Translations under genes and position numbers: made by a program
Source of the DNA: Superficieibacter sp. 1612_C1
Lineage (GTDB): Bacteria > Pseudomonadota > Gammaproteobacteria > Enterobacterales > Enterobacteriaceae
Length of the DNA: 64,000 nucleotides
Direction of reading: 5' to 3'
Assembly (NCBI RefSeq): GCF_015234305.1
Contig: NZ_JADGMI010000001.1
Location: 1 to 64,000, forward strand
The notes under the pieces: model-generated
Seen by the model: the letters and a program-made list of their open reading frames with translations, nothing else
The model's database searches: none
What the model was told of the DNA's origin: nothing
In this document: positions 36,868-46,758 of the stretch, in pieces
Position numbering within the stretch: the stretch's first letter is position 1
Layout: every line of letters begins with the position of its first letter

Positions 36868-37103
36868 ACTGCTTGTTCCTTGATAAACGTTACCACATTG
36901 CCAGAACGGCAAAAGAGACCCGAAATCAGACTTATCTGGATTAGGAGCGCTCACATTAGCACCACCGTATTTTTTCGCAAGCCTGATGTACAGCGTTTAC
37001 AAACAAGTTTGCGTTTAAACGTCTTTTTACGGACTTTCGAACGAAACGGCGACTGCTGTGCTCTGGACAAGGATAAACAGGCTTCTCAATTTATTCAATG
37101 TCA

Positions 37104-37119
37104 CTGTATACTTATCCAG
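37104..37119 (+). promoter_or_regulatory. LexA box of dinB
   Basis: CTGTATACTTATCCAG, embedded in CACTGTATACTTATCCAGTG, close to the E. coli dinB operator from memory. It lies 20 bases before the start codon region and should make dinB SOS-inducible. Confidence 0.88.
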
Positions 37120-37138
37120 TGACTGACGGGGGCCGATG

Positions 37139-38194
37139 ATGCGTAAGATCATACATGTCGATATGGACTGCTTTTTCGCAGCGGTAGAGATGCGTGATAA
37201 CCCGTCCCTGCGTGATATCCCCATCGCTATTGGCGGCAGCCGCGAGCGGCGTGGCGTGATCAGCACCGCCAACTACCCGGCGCGTAAATTCGGCGTGCGC
37301 AGCGCGATGTCCACGGCAATGGCGCTGAAACTGTGCCCGCATTTAACATTATTACCAGGGCGCTTTGAAGCTTACCGTGAAGCCTCTGACCATATTCGCG
37401 AAATCTTCTCCCGCTATACGTCGCTGATTGAACCGCTGTCGCTGGATGAAGCCTATCTGGACGTCACTGATAGCCTTCACTGCCACGGCTCCGCGACGTT
37501 AATGGCGCAGGCGATCCGCAAGACCATTTATGATGAACTCAATCTCACCGCCTCGGCGGGTATTGCGCCGATTAAATTCCTCGCCAAAATTGCTTCCGAT
37601 CTGAATAAACCTGATGGGCAATATGTCATCACGCCGGAAGAGGTGCCGAATTTCATTAAAACGCTGCCGTTAAGTAAAATTCCCGGCGTCGGCAAGGTAT
37701 CGGCGGCGAAGCTGGAAAATATGGGGCTACGCACCTGTGAAGACGTGCAAAATAGCGATTTAGCGCTGCTGCTTAAGCGCTTTGGCAAATTTGGCCGCGT
37801 ATTGTGGGAGCGTAGCCAGGGCATTGATGAACGCACGGTCAATAACGAACGGCTGCGAAAATCGGTTGGCGTCGAGCGCACGCTGGCGGAGGATATTCAC
37901 GAATGGCACGACTGCGAAGCCATTATTGAACGTCTTTATCCGGAACTGGAAAGTCGGCTGATGAAAGTGAAACCCGATCTGCTTATCGCTCGTCAGGGCG
38001 TTAAACTCAAATTCAATGATTTTCAGCTTACGACCCAGGAACACGTCTGGCCGCGGCTCAATAAAGAAGATTTGATCGCTACCGCACGCAAAACCTGGGA
38101 TGAACGCCGGGGAGGACGAGGCGTCAGGCTGGTCGGGCTGCACGTCACGCTGCTTGACCCGCAGCTGGAGCGACAGCTGTTGCTGGGGTTATAA
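37139..38194 (+). CDS. dinB: DNA polymerase IV
   Basis: A 351-residue Y-family translesion polymerase. Catalytic carboxylates are in [12 protein letters not shown] and [10 protein letters not shown]; the finger [18 protein letters not shown] and thumb Hh[13 protein letters not shown] are present. The extreme C-terminus QLLLGL is the beta-clamp binding motif. Two tandem ATGs exist; 37139 gives the E. coli N-terminus MRKIIHVD. The toxin-antitoxin genes that flank dinB in E. coli (yafQ-dinJ, yafN-yafO) are absent. Confidence 0.96.
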   Translation: MRKIIHVDMDCFFAAVEMRDNPSLRDIPIAIGGSRERRGVISTANYPARKFGVRSAMSTAMALKLCPHLTLLPGRFEAYREASDHIREIFSRYTSLIEPLSLDEAYLDVTDSLHCHGSATLMAQAIRKTIYDELNLTASAGIAPIKFLAKIASDLNKPDGQYVITPEEVPNFIKTLPLSKIPGVGKVSAAKLENMGLRTCEDVQNSDLALLLKRFGKFGRVLWERSQGIDERTVNNERLRKSVGVERTLAEDIHEWHDCEAIIERLYPELESRLMKVKPDLLIARQGVKLKFNDFQLTTQEHVWPRLNKEDLIATARKTWDERRGGRGVRLVGLHVTLLDPQLERQLLLGL

Positions 38195-38220
38195 GTCAGA
38201 CCTTTAAGATTTAATAACCA

Positions 38221-38249
38221 TTGCACAACCCGAATTTGAGTATTACTAT
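38221..38249 (+). promoter_or_regulatory. Predicted sigma-70 promoter of the rtcB2-prfH operon
   Basis: TTGCAC (38221-38226), a 17-base spacer, and TACTAT (38244-38249). It starts a leader of about 150 bases ahead of rtcB2. Confidence 0.55.
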
Positions 38250-38291
38250 ACGCGCGTTTTCTACTCTCAATAACTGCAAAGGAGGTTCATC

Positions 38292-38339
38292 ATGACATTT
38301 AATTCCCTGAACGCACTTTGCAGACATTTCCAGGATTAA
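38292..38339 (+). CDS. Leader ORF (15 residues) before rtcB2
   Basis: ATG...TAA encoding MTFNSLNALCRHFQD, preceded by a near-perfect AAAGGAGG at seven bases, by far the strongest ribosome site in this part of the window. The downstream rtcB2 has almost none. The last third of the ORF forms the left arm of a hairpin (38320-38368). This looks like a regulatory leader peptide; whether it is translated is untested. I do not know a described equivalent. Confidence 0.55.
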   Translation: MTFNSLNALCRHFQD

Positions 38340-38368
38340 TCTTCCTTTATTGCCCTGGATTCGTCTGC
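38320..38368 (+). promoter_or_regulatory. Hairpin overlapping the leader ORF, candidate attenuator
   Basis: GCAGAC (38320-38325) pairs with GTCTGC (38363-38368), and inside it TCCAGG (38329-38334) pairs with CCTGGA (38354-38359), separated by a 3x3 internal loop. The leader stop codon lies in the 19-base loop. An alternative pairing CAGGA (38331-38335) with TCCTG (38373-38377) runs into ATTTTTT. A ribosome on the leader would prevent either. Confidence 0.5.
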
Positions 38369-38405
38369 CATTTCCTGATTTTTTAATTCATATATGGAAT
38401 GGTAT

Positions 38406-39545
38406 ATGGGCAATTATATTCGTCCTTTATCCGATGCGGTATTTTCCATCGCTTCCGATAACCTGTGGATCGAAGGTTCTGCGATCCAACAATTACACAC
38501 TACCGCTAAATTAGCGGGCATGACGCGCGTCGTCGGGATGCCCGATCTGCATCCGGGACGCGGCTATCCCATCGGCGCGGCGTTTTTCTCCCGCGGGCGT
38601 TTTTACCCGGCGCTGGTGGGCAACGATATTGGCTGCGGAATGGCGCTGTGGCAAACCGATTTACTGACCCGCAAATACAATGCGGATAAAACGGAAAAGC
38701 GGCTGGCTGAGCTACCGGATGTGGCGGACGCGCAGTGGCTGGCGGAAAATGTCCCCGCCGCAATGCAACATCATCCCTGGCGCTCCGCACTGGGATCGAT
38801 TGGCGGCGGCAATCATTTTGCCGAGCTTCAGCAAATTGATAACATCGCCGATGCCGACACCTTCGCTCAGTCAGGTTTACAGAAAGCGCAGCTATTACTG
38901 CTGGTACACAGCGGTTCGCGCGGTCTGGGGCAGGCTATTTTACGTCGTCACGTCGAGGCATTTTCACATGACGGTTTGCCGGAAGAGAGCGACAATGCAC
39001 GGCGCTATCTTAATGAGCATAACGATGCGCTGGCCTTTGCCCGCTGCAATCGTGAACTGATTGCCCGGCGGATCCTGCAACAGATCAAGGCAGAAGGCGA
39101 ACCGCTGCTGGACGTGGCGCATAACTTCGTCGAACCCTGCACGGTAGCGGGTGAAGCGGGTTGGCTGCATCGCAAAGGGGCCACGCCGGACGGGCAGGGA
39201 CTGGTGATCATTCCCGGTTCACGCGGCGACTATAGCTGGCTGGTAAAACCGATTATCAGTGACGAGAGTCTTTTCTCACTGGCGCACGGCGCGGGGCGGA
39301 AATGGATGCGCACCGAGTGTAAGGGCCGATTATCGGCAAAATTTACCCCGCTTCAGCTCAGCCGTACCGAGATGGGCAGTCGGGTGATTTGCCGCGATCG
39401 CCAGCTGATTTATGAAGAAGCGCCGCAGGCGTATAAATCTGTCGACAGCGTGGTGGACTGTCTGTTCGACGCCGGGCTGGTTACGCCGGTTGCCCGCTTG
39501 CGCCCGGTACTGACGCTGAAAACCGCAGGGGAGAAAAACGCATGA
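38406..39545 (+). CDS. RtcB-family RNA ligase (RtcB2) paired with PrfH
   Basis: A 379-residue RNA 3'-phosphate/5'-OH ligase of the RtcB family. Metal/GMP-site motifs: [31 protein letters not shown], and [10 protein letters not shown] near the guanylylated His. I start at [11 protein letters not shown] (38406); an ATG at 38394 (MEWYMG) is also in frame, and neither has a good ribosome site. It overlaps prfH by four bases. Published work on the homologous pair describes release of ribosomes nicked in the decoding centre by PrfH and sealing of 16S rRNA by this ligase. Confidence 0.9.
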   Translation: MGNYIRPLSDAVFSIASDNLWIEGSAIQQLHTTAKLAGMTRVVGMPDLHPGRGYPIGAAFFSRGRFYPALVGNDIGCGMALWQTDLLTRKYNADKTEKRLAELPDVADAQWLAENVPAAMQHHPWRSALGSIGGGNHFAELQQIDNIADADTFAQSGLQKAQLLLLVHSGSRGLGQAILRRHVEAFSHDGLPEESDNARRYLNEHNDALAFARCNRELIARRILQQIKAEGEPLLDVAHNFVEPCTVAGEAGWLHRKGATPDGQGLVIIPGSRGDYSWLVKPIISDESLFSLAHGAGRKWMRTECKGRLSAKFTPLQLSRTEMGSRVICRDRQLIYEEAPQAYKSVDSVVDCLFDAGLVTPVARLRPVLTLKTAGEKNA

Positions 39546-40159
39546 TCTTATTGCAACTCTCTTCTGCTCAGGGGCCGGACGAGTGCTGTCTGGCGGTGCA
39601 AAAAGCGCTGAACCGTCTGGTTAAAGAGGCCGCCAGTGAGAAGGTCTCGCTGACGCTGCTCGAAACGGAGCCGGGCCGATTACCCGACACGCTGCGCTCC
39701 GCGCTGGTCTCGCTGGACGGCGAAAAGGCAATAGCGCTCAGCGAACGCTGGTGCGGCACGCTACAGTGGATTTGCGCCAGTCCGTATCGCCCGCACCACG
39801 GACGCAAAAACTGGTACGTTGGCGCGGCGCGTTTTACCCCTTCGGAGCAGGCGTTTTCCGCAGAGATACGCTTTGAAACCCTGCGCTCGTCCGGGCCGGG
39901 CGGGCAGCATGTCAATAAAACCGACTCGGCGGTACGCGCCACGCATATTGCGACGGGGATCAGCGTTAAAGTGCAGTCGGAGCGCAGCCAGCATGCCAAT
40001 AAGCGGCTGGCCTGTTTACTGATAGCACATAAGCTGGAGCAGCGGCAGCAGGAACAGGGCGCGGAATTAAAGTCGCAGCGGCGGATGTTTCATCATCAAA
40101 TCGAGCGGGGGGATCCCGTGCGGACGTTTAAAGGGATGAATTTCAGCGCGGTATCGTAA
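39542..40159 (+). CDS. prfH: Peptide chain release factor homologue PrfH
   Basis: A 205-residue release factor-like protein with the catalytic GGQ (Gly120-Gln122 in [17 protein letters not shown]). It lacks the long N-terminal domains of RF1/RF2 and has its own codon-independent recognition region ([20 protein letters not shown]). Translationally coupled to rtcB2 (ATGA). Intact here, whereas in E. coli K-12 the locus is decayed. Convergent with pepD. Confidence 0.92.
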   Translation: MILLQLSSAQGPDECCLAVQKALNRLVKEAASEKVSLTLLETEPGRLPDTLRSALVSLDGEKAIALSERWCGTLQWICASPYRPHHGRKNWYVGAARFTPSEQAFSAEIRFETLRSSGPGGQHVNKTDSAVRATHIATGISVKVQSERSQHANKRLACLLIAHKLEQRQQEQGAELKSQRRMFHHQIERGDPVRTFKGMNFSAVS

Positions 40160-40201
40160 CGGTTCTGAACCCAGCAAGCGTTTACCGCCGGGTTCATCAT
40201 C

Positions 40202-40232
40202 AAAAAATCCGCGCCTCTGTTATGGCGCGGAT
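40202..40232 (-). terminator. Terminator of pepD (possibly bidirectional)
   Basis: ATCCGCGCC / GGCGCGGAT (40207-40232), a perfect 9-bp stem with a seven-base-plus-one loop; A-run on the left gives the U-run for the minus strand. Confidence 0.85.
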
Positions 40233-40236
40233 ATTA

Positions 40237-41694
40237 TTACTTCTGCGGAATCGCCTTCAGCAGCTCGGTCAGCAGCGTCCAGTACTGGCCCACGCTTTCG
40301 ATATGTACCTGCTCATCCGGGGAGTGCGGACCGGTAATGGTTGGCCCGATAGACACCATATCCATCTGCGGATACGGCTTCTTGAACAGACCGCATTCCA
40401 GACCGGCGTGGATCACCTGAATGTTCGGCGTTTTGTTGAACAGACGCTGGTAGGTTTCACGCACCAGCTGCATTACCGGTGAGCTGGCATCCGGCTGCCA
40501 GCCTGGATAGCCGCCTTTCGGCTGAGTTTTGGCTCCCGCCAGTTTACCCAGCGATTCCAGCATGCTCACCACGTAGTCTTTACCGCTGTCGATCAGCGAG
40601 CGGATCAGGCAGTGGATCTCAACGTTATCGTCAGTCATGGTAACGACGCCCACGTTCAGCGAGGTTTCCACCACGCCTTTAGCCACGTCTGAATTGCGGA
40701 TCACGCCGTTCGGCGTGGCGTTCAACAGGTGCACAAAGCTGTCGCGAGACTGGGCGTTAAGCGCGCCTTTATCGGTGGTAGCGGGTTCCAGCACGATGGT
40801 CAGATTTTTTTCTTTGATCGACAGTTCGTTTTTCAGGATGTCCAGATAAGTGGCAACCTGCGTTTTTAACTGTTCTGCTTTTTCGGCAGAGACGGCAACG
40901 GTGGCAAAGGCTTCACGCGGGATTGCGTTGCGCAACGTGCCGCCGTTAAAATCCACCAGACGCAGATCCAGTTCGGCCGCATGGGCCGCCAGGAAGCGCG
41001 CCAGCAGTTTGTTGGCGTTACCCAGACCTAAATGGATATCGCCGCCGGAGTGGCCGCCTTTCAGACCTTTCAACGTCAGCTTAACGCTCTGGAAGCCCGC
41101 CGGGATCGCTTCGCGCGTCAGGGTCAGCCTGGAGGTAAAATCGATACCGCCCGCACAGCCCATGTAGATTTCACCTTCCTCTTCAGAGTCGGTGTTAATC
41201 AGAATATCCGCCTGTAACCAGCCCGCCTGTAGACCAAACGCACCGTCCATACCGGTCTCTTCAGTCATGGTCAGCAGCACTTCCAGCGGACCGTGCTCAA
41301 CGCTCTCGTCAGCCAGCACCGCCAGCGCAGAGGCCATACCGATGCCGTTATCCGCACCCAGCGTGGTGCCGCGTGCTTTTACCCATTCGCCATCAATATA
41401 GGGCTGAATAGGATCTTTCGCGAAGTCGTGCACCGTATCGTTATTCTTCTGCGGCACCATATCCAGGTGCGCCTGTAACACTACCGGCTTACGATTTTCC
41501 ATACCCGCAGTGGCTTTCTTACGGATCAGGATATTGCCCACAGCATCACGATCGACAAACAACCCTTTCTCTTTAGCCCAGCCCATAATGTGCTGCGCGA
41601 GTTCTTCTTCATGGTGAGAAGGGTGTGGAATGGAACAAATTTTGGCAAAAATATCCCACAGCGGCTGCGGAGATAGTTGAGACAGTTCAGACAC
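40237..41694 (-). CDS. pepD: Aminoacyl-histidine dipeptidase (peptidase D)
   Basis: A 485-residue M20-family zinc dipeptidase. Motifs: VVLQAHLDMVPQ, TTLGADNGIGMA, LTMTEETGMDGAFG, NTDSEEEGE and C-terminal IHAGLECGLF. The start is GTG (VSELSQLSPQPLW) at 41694, giving the E. coli length; the frame is open 18 codons upstream without homology. Divergent from gpt. Confidence 0.95.
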   Translation of the reverse strand: MSELSQLSPQPLWDIFAKICSIPHPSHHEEELAQHIMGWAKEKGLFVDRDAVGNILIRKKATAGMENRKPVVLQAHLDMVPQKNNDTVHDFAKDPIQPYIDGEWVKARGTTLGADNGIGMASALAVLADESVEHGPLEVLLTMTEETGMDGAFGLQAGWLQADILINTDSEEEGEIYMGCAGGIDFTSRLTLTREAIPAGFQSVKLTLKGLKGGHSGGDIHLGLGNANKLLARFLAAHAAELDLRLVDFNGGTLRNAIPREAFATVAVSAEKAEQLKTQVATYLDILKNELSIKEKNLTIVLEPATTDKGALNAQSRDSFVHLLNATPNGVIRNSDVAKGVVETSLNVGVVTMTDDNVEIHCLIRSLIDSGKDYVVSMLESLGKLAGAKTQPKGGYPGWQPDASSPVMQLVRETYQRLFNKTPNIQVIHAGLECGLFKKPYPQMDMVSIGPTITGPHSPDEQVHIESVGQYWTLLTELLKAIPQK

Positions 41695-41949
41695 GATAAG
41701 TCTCCTTTCGACTTTCTGCAAAGAGGCTTGCAGGTCAAGGGTTAGCAAAAAAGATCACACGACAAGTCAGGCTTGCGGATGAGCTTGAGAATACCACTTT
41801 ATCCGGTTACGACCAGTATTAAGCACGCAAAAACACCCCGCAATACCGCTTAACACTGGTTTTTAGCGTTTCAGATCTCTATAATCTCGCGCAACCTATT
41901 TCCCCCTCGAACACTTTTTAAGCCGTAAAAACAGGCTGGGACACTTCAC

Positions 41950-42408
41950 ATGAGCGAAAAATACGTCGTCACCTGGGACATGTTGCAGATTCACGCACGC
42001 AAACTGGCCACTCGCCTGATGCCTTCAGAACAGTGGAAAGGCATTATTGCCGTTAGCCGTGGGGGTCTGGTTCCTGGCGCGCTGCTGGCGCGTGAACTGG
42101 GTATTCGTCATGTAGATACCGTTTGCATCTCCAGCTATGACCACGACAACCAGCGTGAGCTGAAAGTCCTCAAGCGCGCTGAAGGCGATGGCGAAGGCTT
42201 CATCGTTATTGACGATCTGGTTGATACCGGCGGCACCGCCGTTGCGATCCGCGAAATGTACCCGAGAGCACATTTCGTCACTATCTTTGCAAAACCGGCT
42301 GGCCGTCCGCTGGTGGATGATTATGTTGTTGATATCCCGCAGGATACCTGGATCGAACAGCCGTGGGATATGGGCGTTGTCTTCATTCCGCCTATCTCAG
42401 GTCGTTAA
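41950..42408 (+). CDS. gpt: Xanthine-guanine phosphoribosyltransferase
   Basis: A 152-residue purine salvage enzyme converting guanine, xanthine and hypoxanthine to nucleotides with PRPP. The PRPP loop is [28 protein letters not shown] is the pyrophosphate loop. Practically identical to E. coli Gpt. A terminator follows before frsA. Confidence 0.97.
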   Translation: MSEKYVVTWDMLQIHARKLATRLMPSEQWKGIIAVSRGGLVPGALLARELGIRHVDTVCISSYDHDNQRELKVLKRAEGDGEGFIVIDDLVDTGGTAVAIREMYPRAHFVTIFAKPAGRPLVDDYVVDIPQDTWIEQPWDMGVVFIPPISGR

Positions 42409-42424
42409 TTTCCATGCTTTTCAG

Positions 42425-42442
42425 CGCCCGGTTTACCGGGCG
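42425..42442 (+). terminator. Hairpin after gpt
   Basis: CGCCCGG-TTTA-CCGGGCG followed by TTGTTCATTTT; a weak T-run but a strong stem. Confidence 0.75.
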
Positions 42443-42508
42443 TTGTTCATTTTAGCCTCTGACGCGTTACAATGAGCCTCAATGACGTCATCATGGAGGC
42501 TGCGCGCA

Positions 42509-43753
42509 ATGACCCAGGCCAATCTCAGCGAAACCCTGTTCAAACCTCGTTTTAAACATCCTGAAACGTCGACGCTGGTGCGCCGGTTTAATCCGGGCGA
42601 ACAACCGCTGATGCAATCCACGCTGGACGGTAAAAACGTTCCACACTGGTATCGCATGGTTAACCGCCTGATGTGGATCTCGCGCGGCGTTGATGCGCGT
42701 GAAATCCTCGACGTGCAGTCGCGCATCGTGATGAGTACCGCCGAACGTACCGATCCCAACCTCTATGATACGGTGGTCGGCTATCGCGGCGGCAACTGGA
42801 TTTATGAATGGTCGAAGCAGGCGATGCTCTGGCAGCAAAAAGCCAGTCAGGAAGAAAATGCGACCCTCTGCGGCCGCCACTGGCTGCATGCCTGTAACCT
42901 TTACAGTATCGCAGCCTACCCCCATCTGAAAGGCGATGAACTGGCCGAGCAGGCGCAGGTGCTGGCAAGCCGTGCCTACGAAGAAGCGGCGCAGCGTCTG
43001 CCGGGACAGATGCGTGAAATGGAATTTGCCATTCCCGGCGGCTCTCCCGTGACCGGTTTTTTACATATGCCGGAAGGGGAAGGCCCTTTTCCCACTATCC
43101 TCATGTGTGGCGGCCTCGACTCGCTGCAATTTGACTACTACAGCCTGTTTGAGCGCTATTTTGCGCCGCAGGGAATCGCCATGCTGACGCTGGATATGCC
43201 CTCGATCGGCTTCTCTTCAAAATGGAAGCTGACGCAGGACTCCAGCATGCTGCATCAGCAGGTATTAAAAACCCTGCCGAATATCCCCTGGATCGACCAT
43301 ACCCGCGTGGCGCTGTTTGGATTTCGTTTCGGTGCCAACGTGGCGGTGCGGCTGGCCTATCTTGAATCGCCGCGGCTGAAGGCCGTCGCCTGCCTCGGGC
43401 CGGTGGTGCATTCGCTGCTTAACGATCCCCTGCGTCAGGGACGGGTGCCAGAGATGTACCTGGATGTGTTAGCTAGCCGCCTGGGGATGCACGACGCCTC
43501 AGATGAAGCATTGCGCGTTGAACTGAACCGCTATTCGCTGAAAACGCAGGGATTACTGGGTCGCCGCTGTCCGACGCCGATGCTGTCCGGCTACTGGAAA
43601 AACGATCCTTTCAGCCCGGAAGAGGAGTCCCGGCTTATCGCTTCGTCATCCGCTGACGGCAAGCTGCTGCCCATCGCTTTTAGTCCGGTGTATCGCAATT
43701 TTGACAAGGCGTTGAAAGAAATTACCGCCTGGATTAATCATAGATTTGGTTAA
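42509..43753 (+). CDS. frsA: Alpha/beta-hydrolase-like esterase FrsA
   Basis: A 414-residue protein with an alpha/beta-hydrolase fold. [21 protein letters not shown] and [18 protein letters not shown] (nucleophile elbow position occupied by Phe-Arg-Phe rather than G-x-S-x-G) match E. coli FrsA, a protein linked to fermentation/respiration control through enzyme IIA-Glc. I start at 42509 ([11 protein letters not shown]) with GGAGG upstream; nine further upstream codons are open. Confidence 0.93.
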   Translation: MTQANLSETLFKPRFKHPETSTLVRRFNPGEQPLMQSTLDGKNVPHWYRMVNRLMWISRGVDAREILDVQSRIVMSTAERTDPNLYDTVVGYRGGNWIYEWSKQAMLWQQKASQEENATLCGRHWLHACNLYSIAAYPHLKGDELAEQAQVLASRAYEEAAQRLPGQMREMEFAIPGGSPVTGFLHMPEGEGPFPTILMCGGLDSLQFDYYSLFERYFAPQGIAMLTLDMPSIGFSSKWKLTQDSSMLHQQVLKTLPNIPWIDHTRVALFGFRFGANVAVRLAYLESPRLKAVACLGPVVHSLLNDPLRQGRVPEMYLDVLASRLGMHDASDEALRVELNRYSLKTQGLLGRRCPTPMLSGYWKNDPFSPEEESRLIASSSADGKLLPIAFSPVYRNFDKALKEITAWINHRFG

Positions 43754-43810
43754 TAGTTTGCTAATTTCTATTGATTTGGTAAAACAGTTGCATCACAAAA
43801 GGAGATAGCA

Positions 43811-44212
43811 ATGACGTTACCGAGTGGACACCCGAAAAGCAGACTGATTAAGAAATTCACGGCGTTGGGCCCTTACATCCGTGAGGAGCAATGTGAAGAT
43901 ACCCGCTTCTTTTTCGATTGCCTGGCAGTTTGCGTCAATGTCAAACCGGCACCTGAAAAGCGTGAGTTCTGGGGATGGTGGATGGAGATGGACGCAGAGG
44001 AAAAGCGCTTTACCTATCGCTATCATTTCGGCCTGTTTGATAAAGAAGGTAAGTGGCAGCCCACTGAGATCAAAGATCCTGAAGTCACCGAACGTCTTGA
44101 GCATACCTTACGTCAGTTTCATGAAAGAGCGCGCGAACTGCTGAAGACGCTTGAGCTTTCTCTGGAGCCAGCAGAGGGTTTCTCCGAGCAGGTACTTAAA
44201 TACCCGTCCTGA
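43811..44212 (+). CDS. crl: Sigma-S activator Crl
   Basis: A 133-residue regulator that binds RpoS and promotes holoenzyme formation, affecting curli and stationary-phase genes. The conserved acidic patch and Trp cluster [10 protein letters not shown] and [13 protein letters not shown] are present. AAAGGAG lies seven bases before the ATG. Terminator shared with convergent phoE. Confidence 0.95.
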   Translation: MTLPSGHPKSRLIKKFTALGPYIREEQCEDTRFFFDCLAVCVNVKPAPEKREFWGWWMEMDAEEKRFTYRYHFGLFDKEGKWQPTEIKDPEVTERLEHTLRQFHERARELLKTLELSLEPAEGFSEQVLKYPS

Positions 44213-44233
44213 GACAGTGATAAACACGGTCAA

Positions 44234-44266
44234 TAAAAAAAGCCCTGTCATGGACAGGGCTTTTTC
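44234..44266. terminator. Bidirectional terminator between crl and phoE
   Basis: AGCCCTGTC-ATG-GACAGGGCT (44241-44261) with seven A before and T-run after. Confidence 0.92.
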
Positions 44267-44285
44267 GTATGAAACTTTAAAGATA

Positions 44286-45353
44286 TCAGAACTGATAGGT
44301 CAGGCCAGCGGCCACGATGTCATCGCTGTTGATGCCAAGTTTGTTATCGTCATCAAGCTGGTTAATTTTATAATCAACAAAGGCGGACATGTTTTTGTTG
44401 AAATAATACGTCGCGCCCACATCGATGTATTTCACGATATCTTCGTCACCGACGCCTTCAATATCTTTTCCTTTAGACTGGACATAGCCCAGAGACGGAC
44501 GCAGACCGGAATCAAACTGATACTGCGCGACCGCTTCAAAATGCTGAGCCTTATTCGCGAAACCACCGGAAATTGGCGTCATATTGCGCGTTTCGGCATA
44601 CATGGTTGCCAGGTAAATATTATTCGCGTCATATTTCAGGCCGGTTGCCCAGGCTTCCGCTTTGTCGCCGTGACCGCGGGGAGCCAGCGCCAGATTCTGC
44701 TGATCGTCGGTACGATCAGAGTTAGTATACGCGCCGCTGATGGCGAAATCGCTGCCGCCGAAATCATAGGTCAGAGAGGTGCCGACACCGTCGCCGTTCT
44801 GTTTCTTAACGTCGCTACGACCTTCGTTTTTGCCCTGGTACTGAATGGTCAAATCCAGACCGTCGATTGCGCCGAAGAAGTCGGTATTACGGTAGGTTGC
44901 CAGCCCGCTGGAGCGCTTGGTCATAAAGTTATCGGTCTGACCGGAAGAGTCGCCGCCGAACTCCGGGAACATATCGGTCCAGGCTTCGACATCGTACAAC
45001 GCGCCAAGGTTACGACCGTAATCAATCGAGCCAAATTTGCTAAATTTCAGACCAGCAAACGCCAGACGCGTTTTCTGCGTGCTGCTGTTGCCTTCTTCTT
45101 TGTTACCGGCGAATTCAGCTTCCCAGCGACCAAAACCGGTCAATTGATCGTTAATTTGCGTTTCGCCTTTAAAACCAAAACGCACATAAGTCTGGTCGCC
45201 ATCTTTACTATCGTTATCGCTGAAGTAATGCATAGCTTTTACTTTGCCATACACATCAAGTTTATTGCTGTTCTTATTATAAACTTCAGCCGCATGTGCC
45301 GCAGAGGAGGCGACAACACCCATTACCACTAATGCCAGAATGCTCTTTTTCAT
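44286..45353 (-). CDS. phoE: Phosphoporin PhoE
   Basis: A 355-residue outer-membrane trimeric porin, anion-selective, made under phosphate starvation. Signal peptide [21 protein letters not shown], mature [20 protein letters not shown]. The eyelet loop 3 region is visible ([18 protein letters not shown]) and the protein ends in the OMP signal ...VAAGLTYQF with C-terminal Phe. Pho box upstream. Same place as in E. coli, between crl and proB. Confidence 0.93.
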   Translation of the reverse strand: MKKSILALVVMGVVASSAAHAAEVYNKNSNKLDVYGKVKAMHYFSDNDSKDGDQTYVRFGFKGETQINDQLTGFGRWEAEFAGNKEEGNSSTQKTRLAFAGLKFSKFGSIDYGRNLGALYDVEAWTDMFPEFGGDSSGQTDNFMTKRSSGLATYRNTDFFGAIDGLDLTIQYQGKNEGRSDVKKQNGDGVGTSLTYDFGGSDFAISGAYTNSDRTDDQQNLALAPRGHGDKAEAWATGLKYDANNIYLATMYAETRNMTPISGGFANKAQHFEAVAQYQFDSGLRPSLGYVQSKGKDIEGVGDEDIVKYIDVGATYYFNKNMSAFVDYKINQLDDDNKLGINSDDIVAAGLTYQF

Positions 45354-45438
45354 TTTTAACCCTGCTTCTTTGAAAGACGTGCTAATAAATATCGGGCGAC
45401 AGCCCCGTTGAAAACATGAAGGGTTTTAACGTTTGCAC

Positions 45439-45456
45439 ATGAACGATTTATGACAG
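45439..45456 (-). promoter_or_regulatory. Pho box of phoE
   Basis: On the minus strand CTGTCATAAATCGTTCAT, matching the PhoB pattern CTGTCAT-A/T4-CTGTCAT with the second half CGTTCAT. It lies about 86 bases before the start codon. Confidence 0.8.
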
Positions 45457-45644
45457 TTTCAGAATATTTCTAAAATATTCATTTTAATTATGTTTGTAAT
45501 GGTAATGTAAACATCAGCCGCTACGCTTGCTGATCCTGCGCAACAAAATGTCACGCCCGATGCCGCGAGAGTTGGCAAGTGCTCTCACTCCTGTTACAAC
45601 ATTTGCCTGATATCCATTTATGATTTGTATAACGGCAGAAAATG

Positions 45645-46748
45645 ATGAGTGACAGCCAGACGCTGGTGGTAAAACTGGGCACCAGTGTATTAACGGGCGG
45701 ATCGCGCCGCCTCAATCGGGCCCATATTGTTGAGCTGGTACGCCAGTGCGCGCAGCTACATGCCGCCGGGCATCGTATCGTTATTGTAACCTCTGGCGCG
45801 ATCGCTGCCGGACGCGAACACCTCGGCTATCCGGAACTGCCGGCCACCATCGCCTCTAAACAGCTGCTGGCCGCCGTCGGGCAGAGCCGCCTGATCCAGC
45901 TCTGGGAACAGCTCTTCTCCATTTATGGCATTCATATCGGTCAGATGTTGCTGACCCGCGCCGATATGGAAGACAGAGAGCGGTTCCTCAACGCCCGTGA
46001 CACCCTGCGCGCGCTGCTCGACAACAACATTGTGCCGGTCATCAATGAGAATGACGCGGTGGCGACCACGGAAATTAAAGTTGGCGACAACGATAATCTC
46101 TCGGCGCTGGCGGCGATCCTCGCCGGTGCGGACAAACTGCTGCTGCTGACCGATCAGCAGGGGCTTTTTACCGCCGATCCGCGCAGCAATCCCGACGCTG
46201 AACTGATTAAAGATGTTTACAGCATCGATGACGCGTTGCGCGCCATCGCGGGCGATAGCGTCTCGGGCCTCGGAACCGGTGGTATGGGCACCAAACTTCA
46301 GGCCGCCGATGTCGCCTGCCGGGCAGGTATTGACACTATCATTGCCGCTGGCAGCCGCCCCGGTGTGATTGGCGACGTGATGGAAAATCTCTCCGTCGGC
46401 ACGCGCTTTCACGCCCAGGAATCACCGCTGGAGAACCGTAAGCGCTGGATCTTCGGCGCGCCGCCCGCGGGCGAAATCACCGTTGATGAGGGGGCAACCT
46501 CTGCCATTCTGGAACGCGGAAGCTCATTACTTCCTAAAGGCATTAAAAGCGTGACAGGAAACTTCTCCCGTGGTGAAGTGATCCGTATCCGTAGTCTCGA
46601 TGGTCGCGACATTGCCCACGGCGTCAGCCGCTACAACAGCGATGCGCTGCGACGCATCGCCGGGCATCACTCTCAACAGATTGACGCTATTCTCGGCTAT
46701 GAATATGGCCCGGTGGCGGTTCATCGCGACGATATGATCACCCGTTAA
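45645..46748 (+). CDS. proB: Glutamate 5-kinase
   Basis: A 367-residue enzyme phosphorylating glutamate in the first step of proline synthesis. The amino-acid kinase domain has [29 protein letters not shown]; the C-terminal PUA domain includes [16 protein letters not shown]. Two adjacent ATGs; 45645 gives [10 protein letters not shown] as in E. coli. Ten bases before proA, forming the proBA operon. Confidence 0.97.
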   Translation: MSDSQTLVVKLGTSVLTGGSRRLNRAHIVELVRQCAQLHAAGHRIVIVTSGAIAAGREHLGYPELPATIASKQLLAAVGQSRLIQLWEQLFSIYGIHIGQMLLTRADMEDRERFLNARDTLRALLDNNIVPVINENDAVATTEIKVGDNDNLSALAAILAGADKLLLLTDQQGLFTADPRSNPDAELIKDVYSIDDALRAIAGDSVSGLGTGGMGTKLQAADVACRAGIDTIIAAGSRPGVIGDVMENLSVGTRFHAQESPLENRKRWIFGAPPAGEITVDEGATSAILERGSSLLPKGIKSVTGNFSRGEVIRIRSLDGRDIAHGVSRYNSDALRRIAGHHSQQIDAILGYEYGPVAVHRDDMITR

Positions 46749-46758
46749 GGAGCGAAGT

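Noticed and set aside
36868..36954. 29-residue extension of YafK
   Set aside because: It would bury the signal peptide; AAGGAAC precedes the ATG at 36867.
44151..45332. 393-codon plus-strand frame opposite phoE
   Set aside because: Exact antisense shadow of the porin gene; long antisense frames are common over such codon use.
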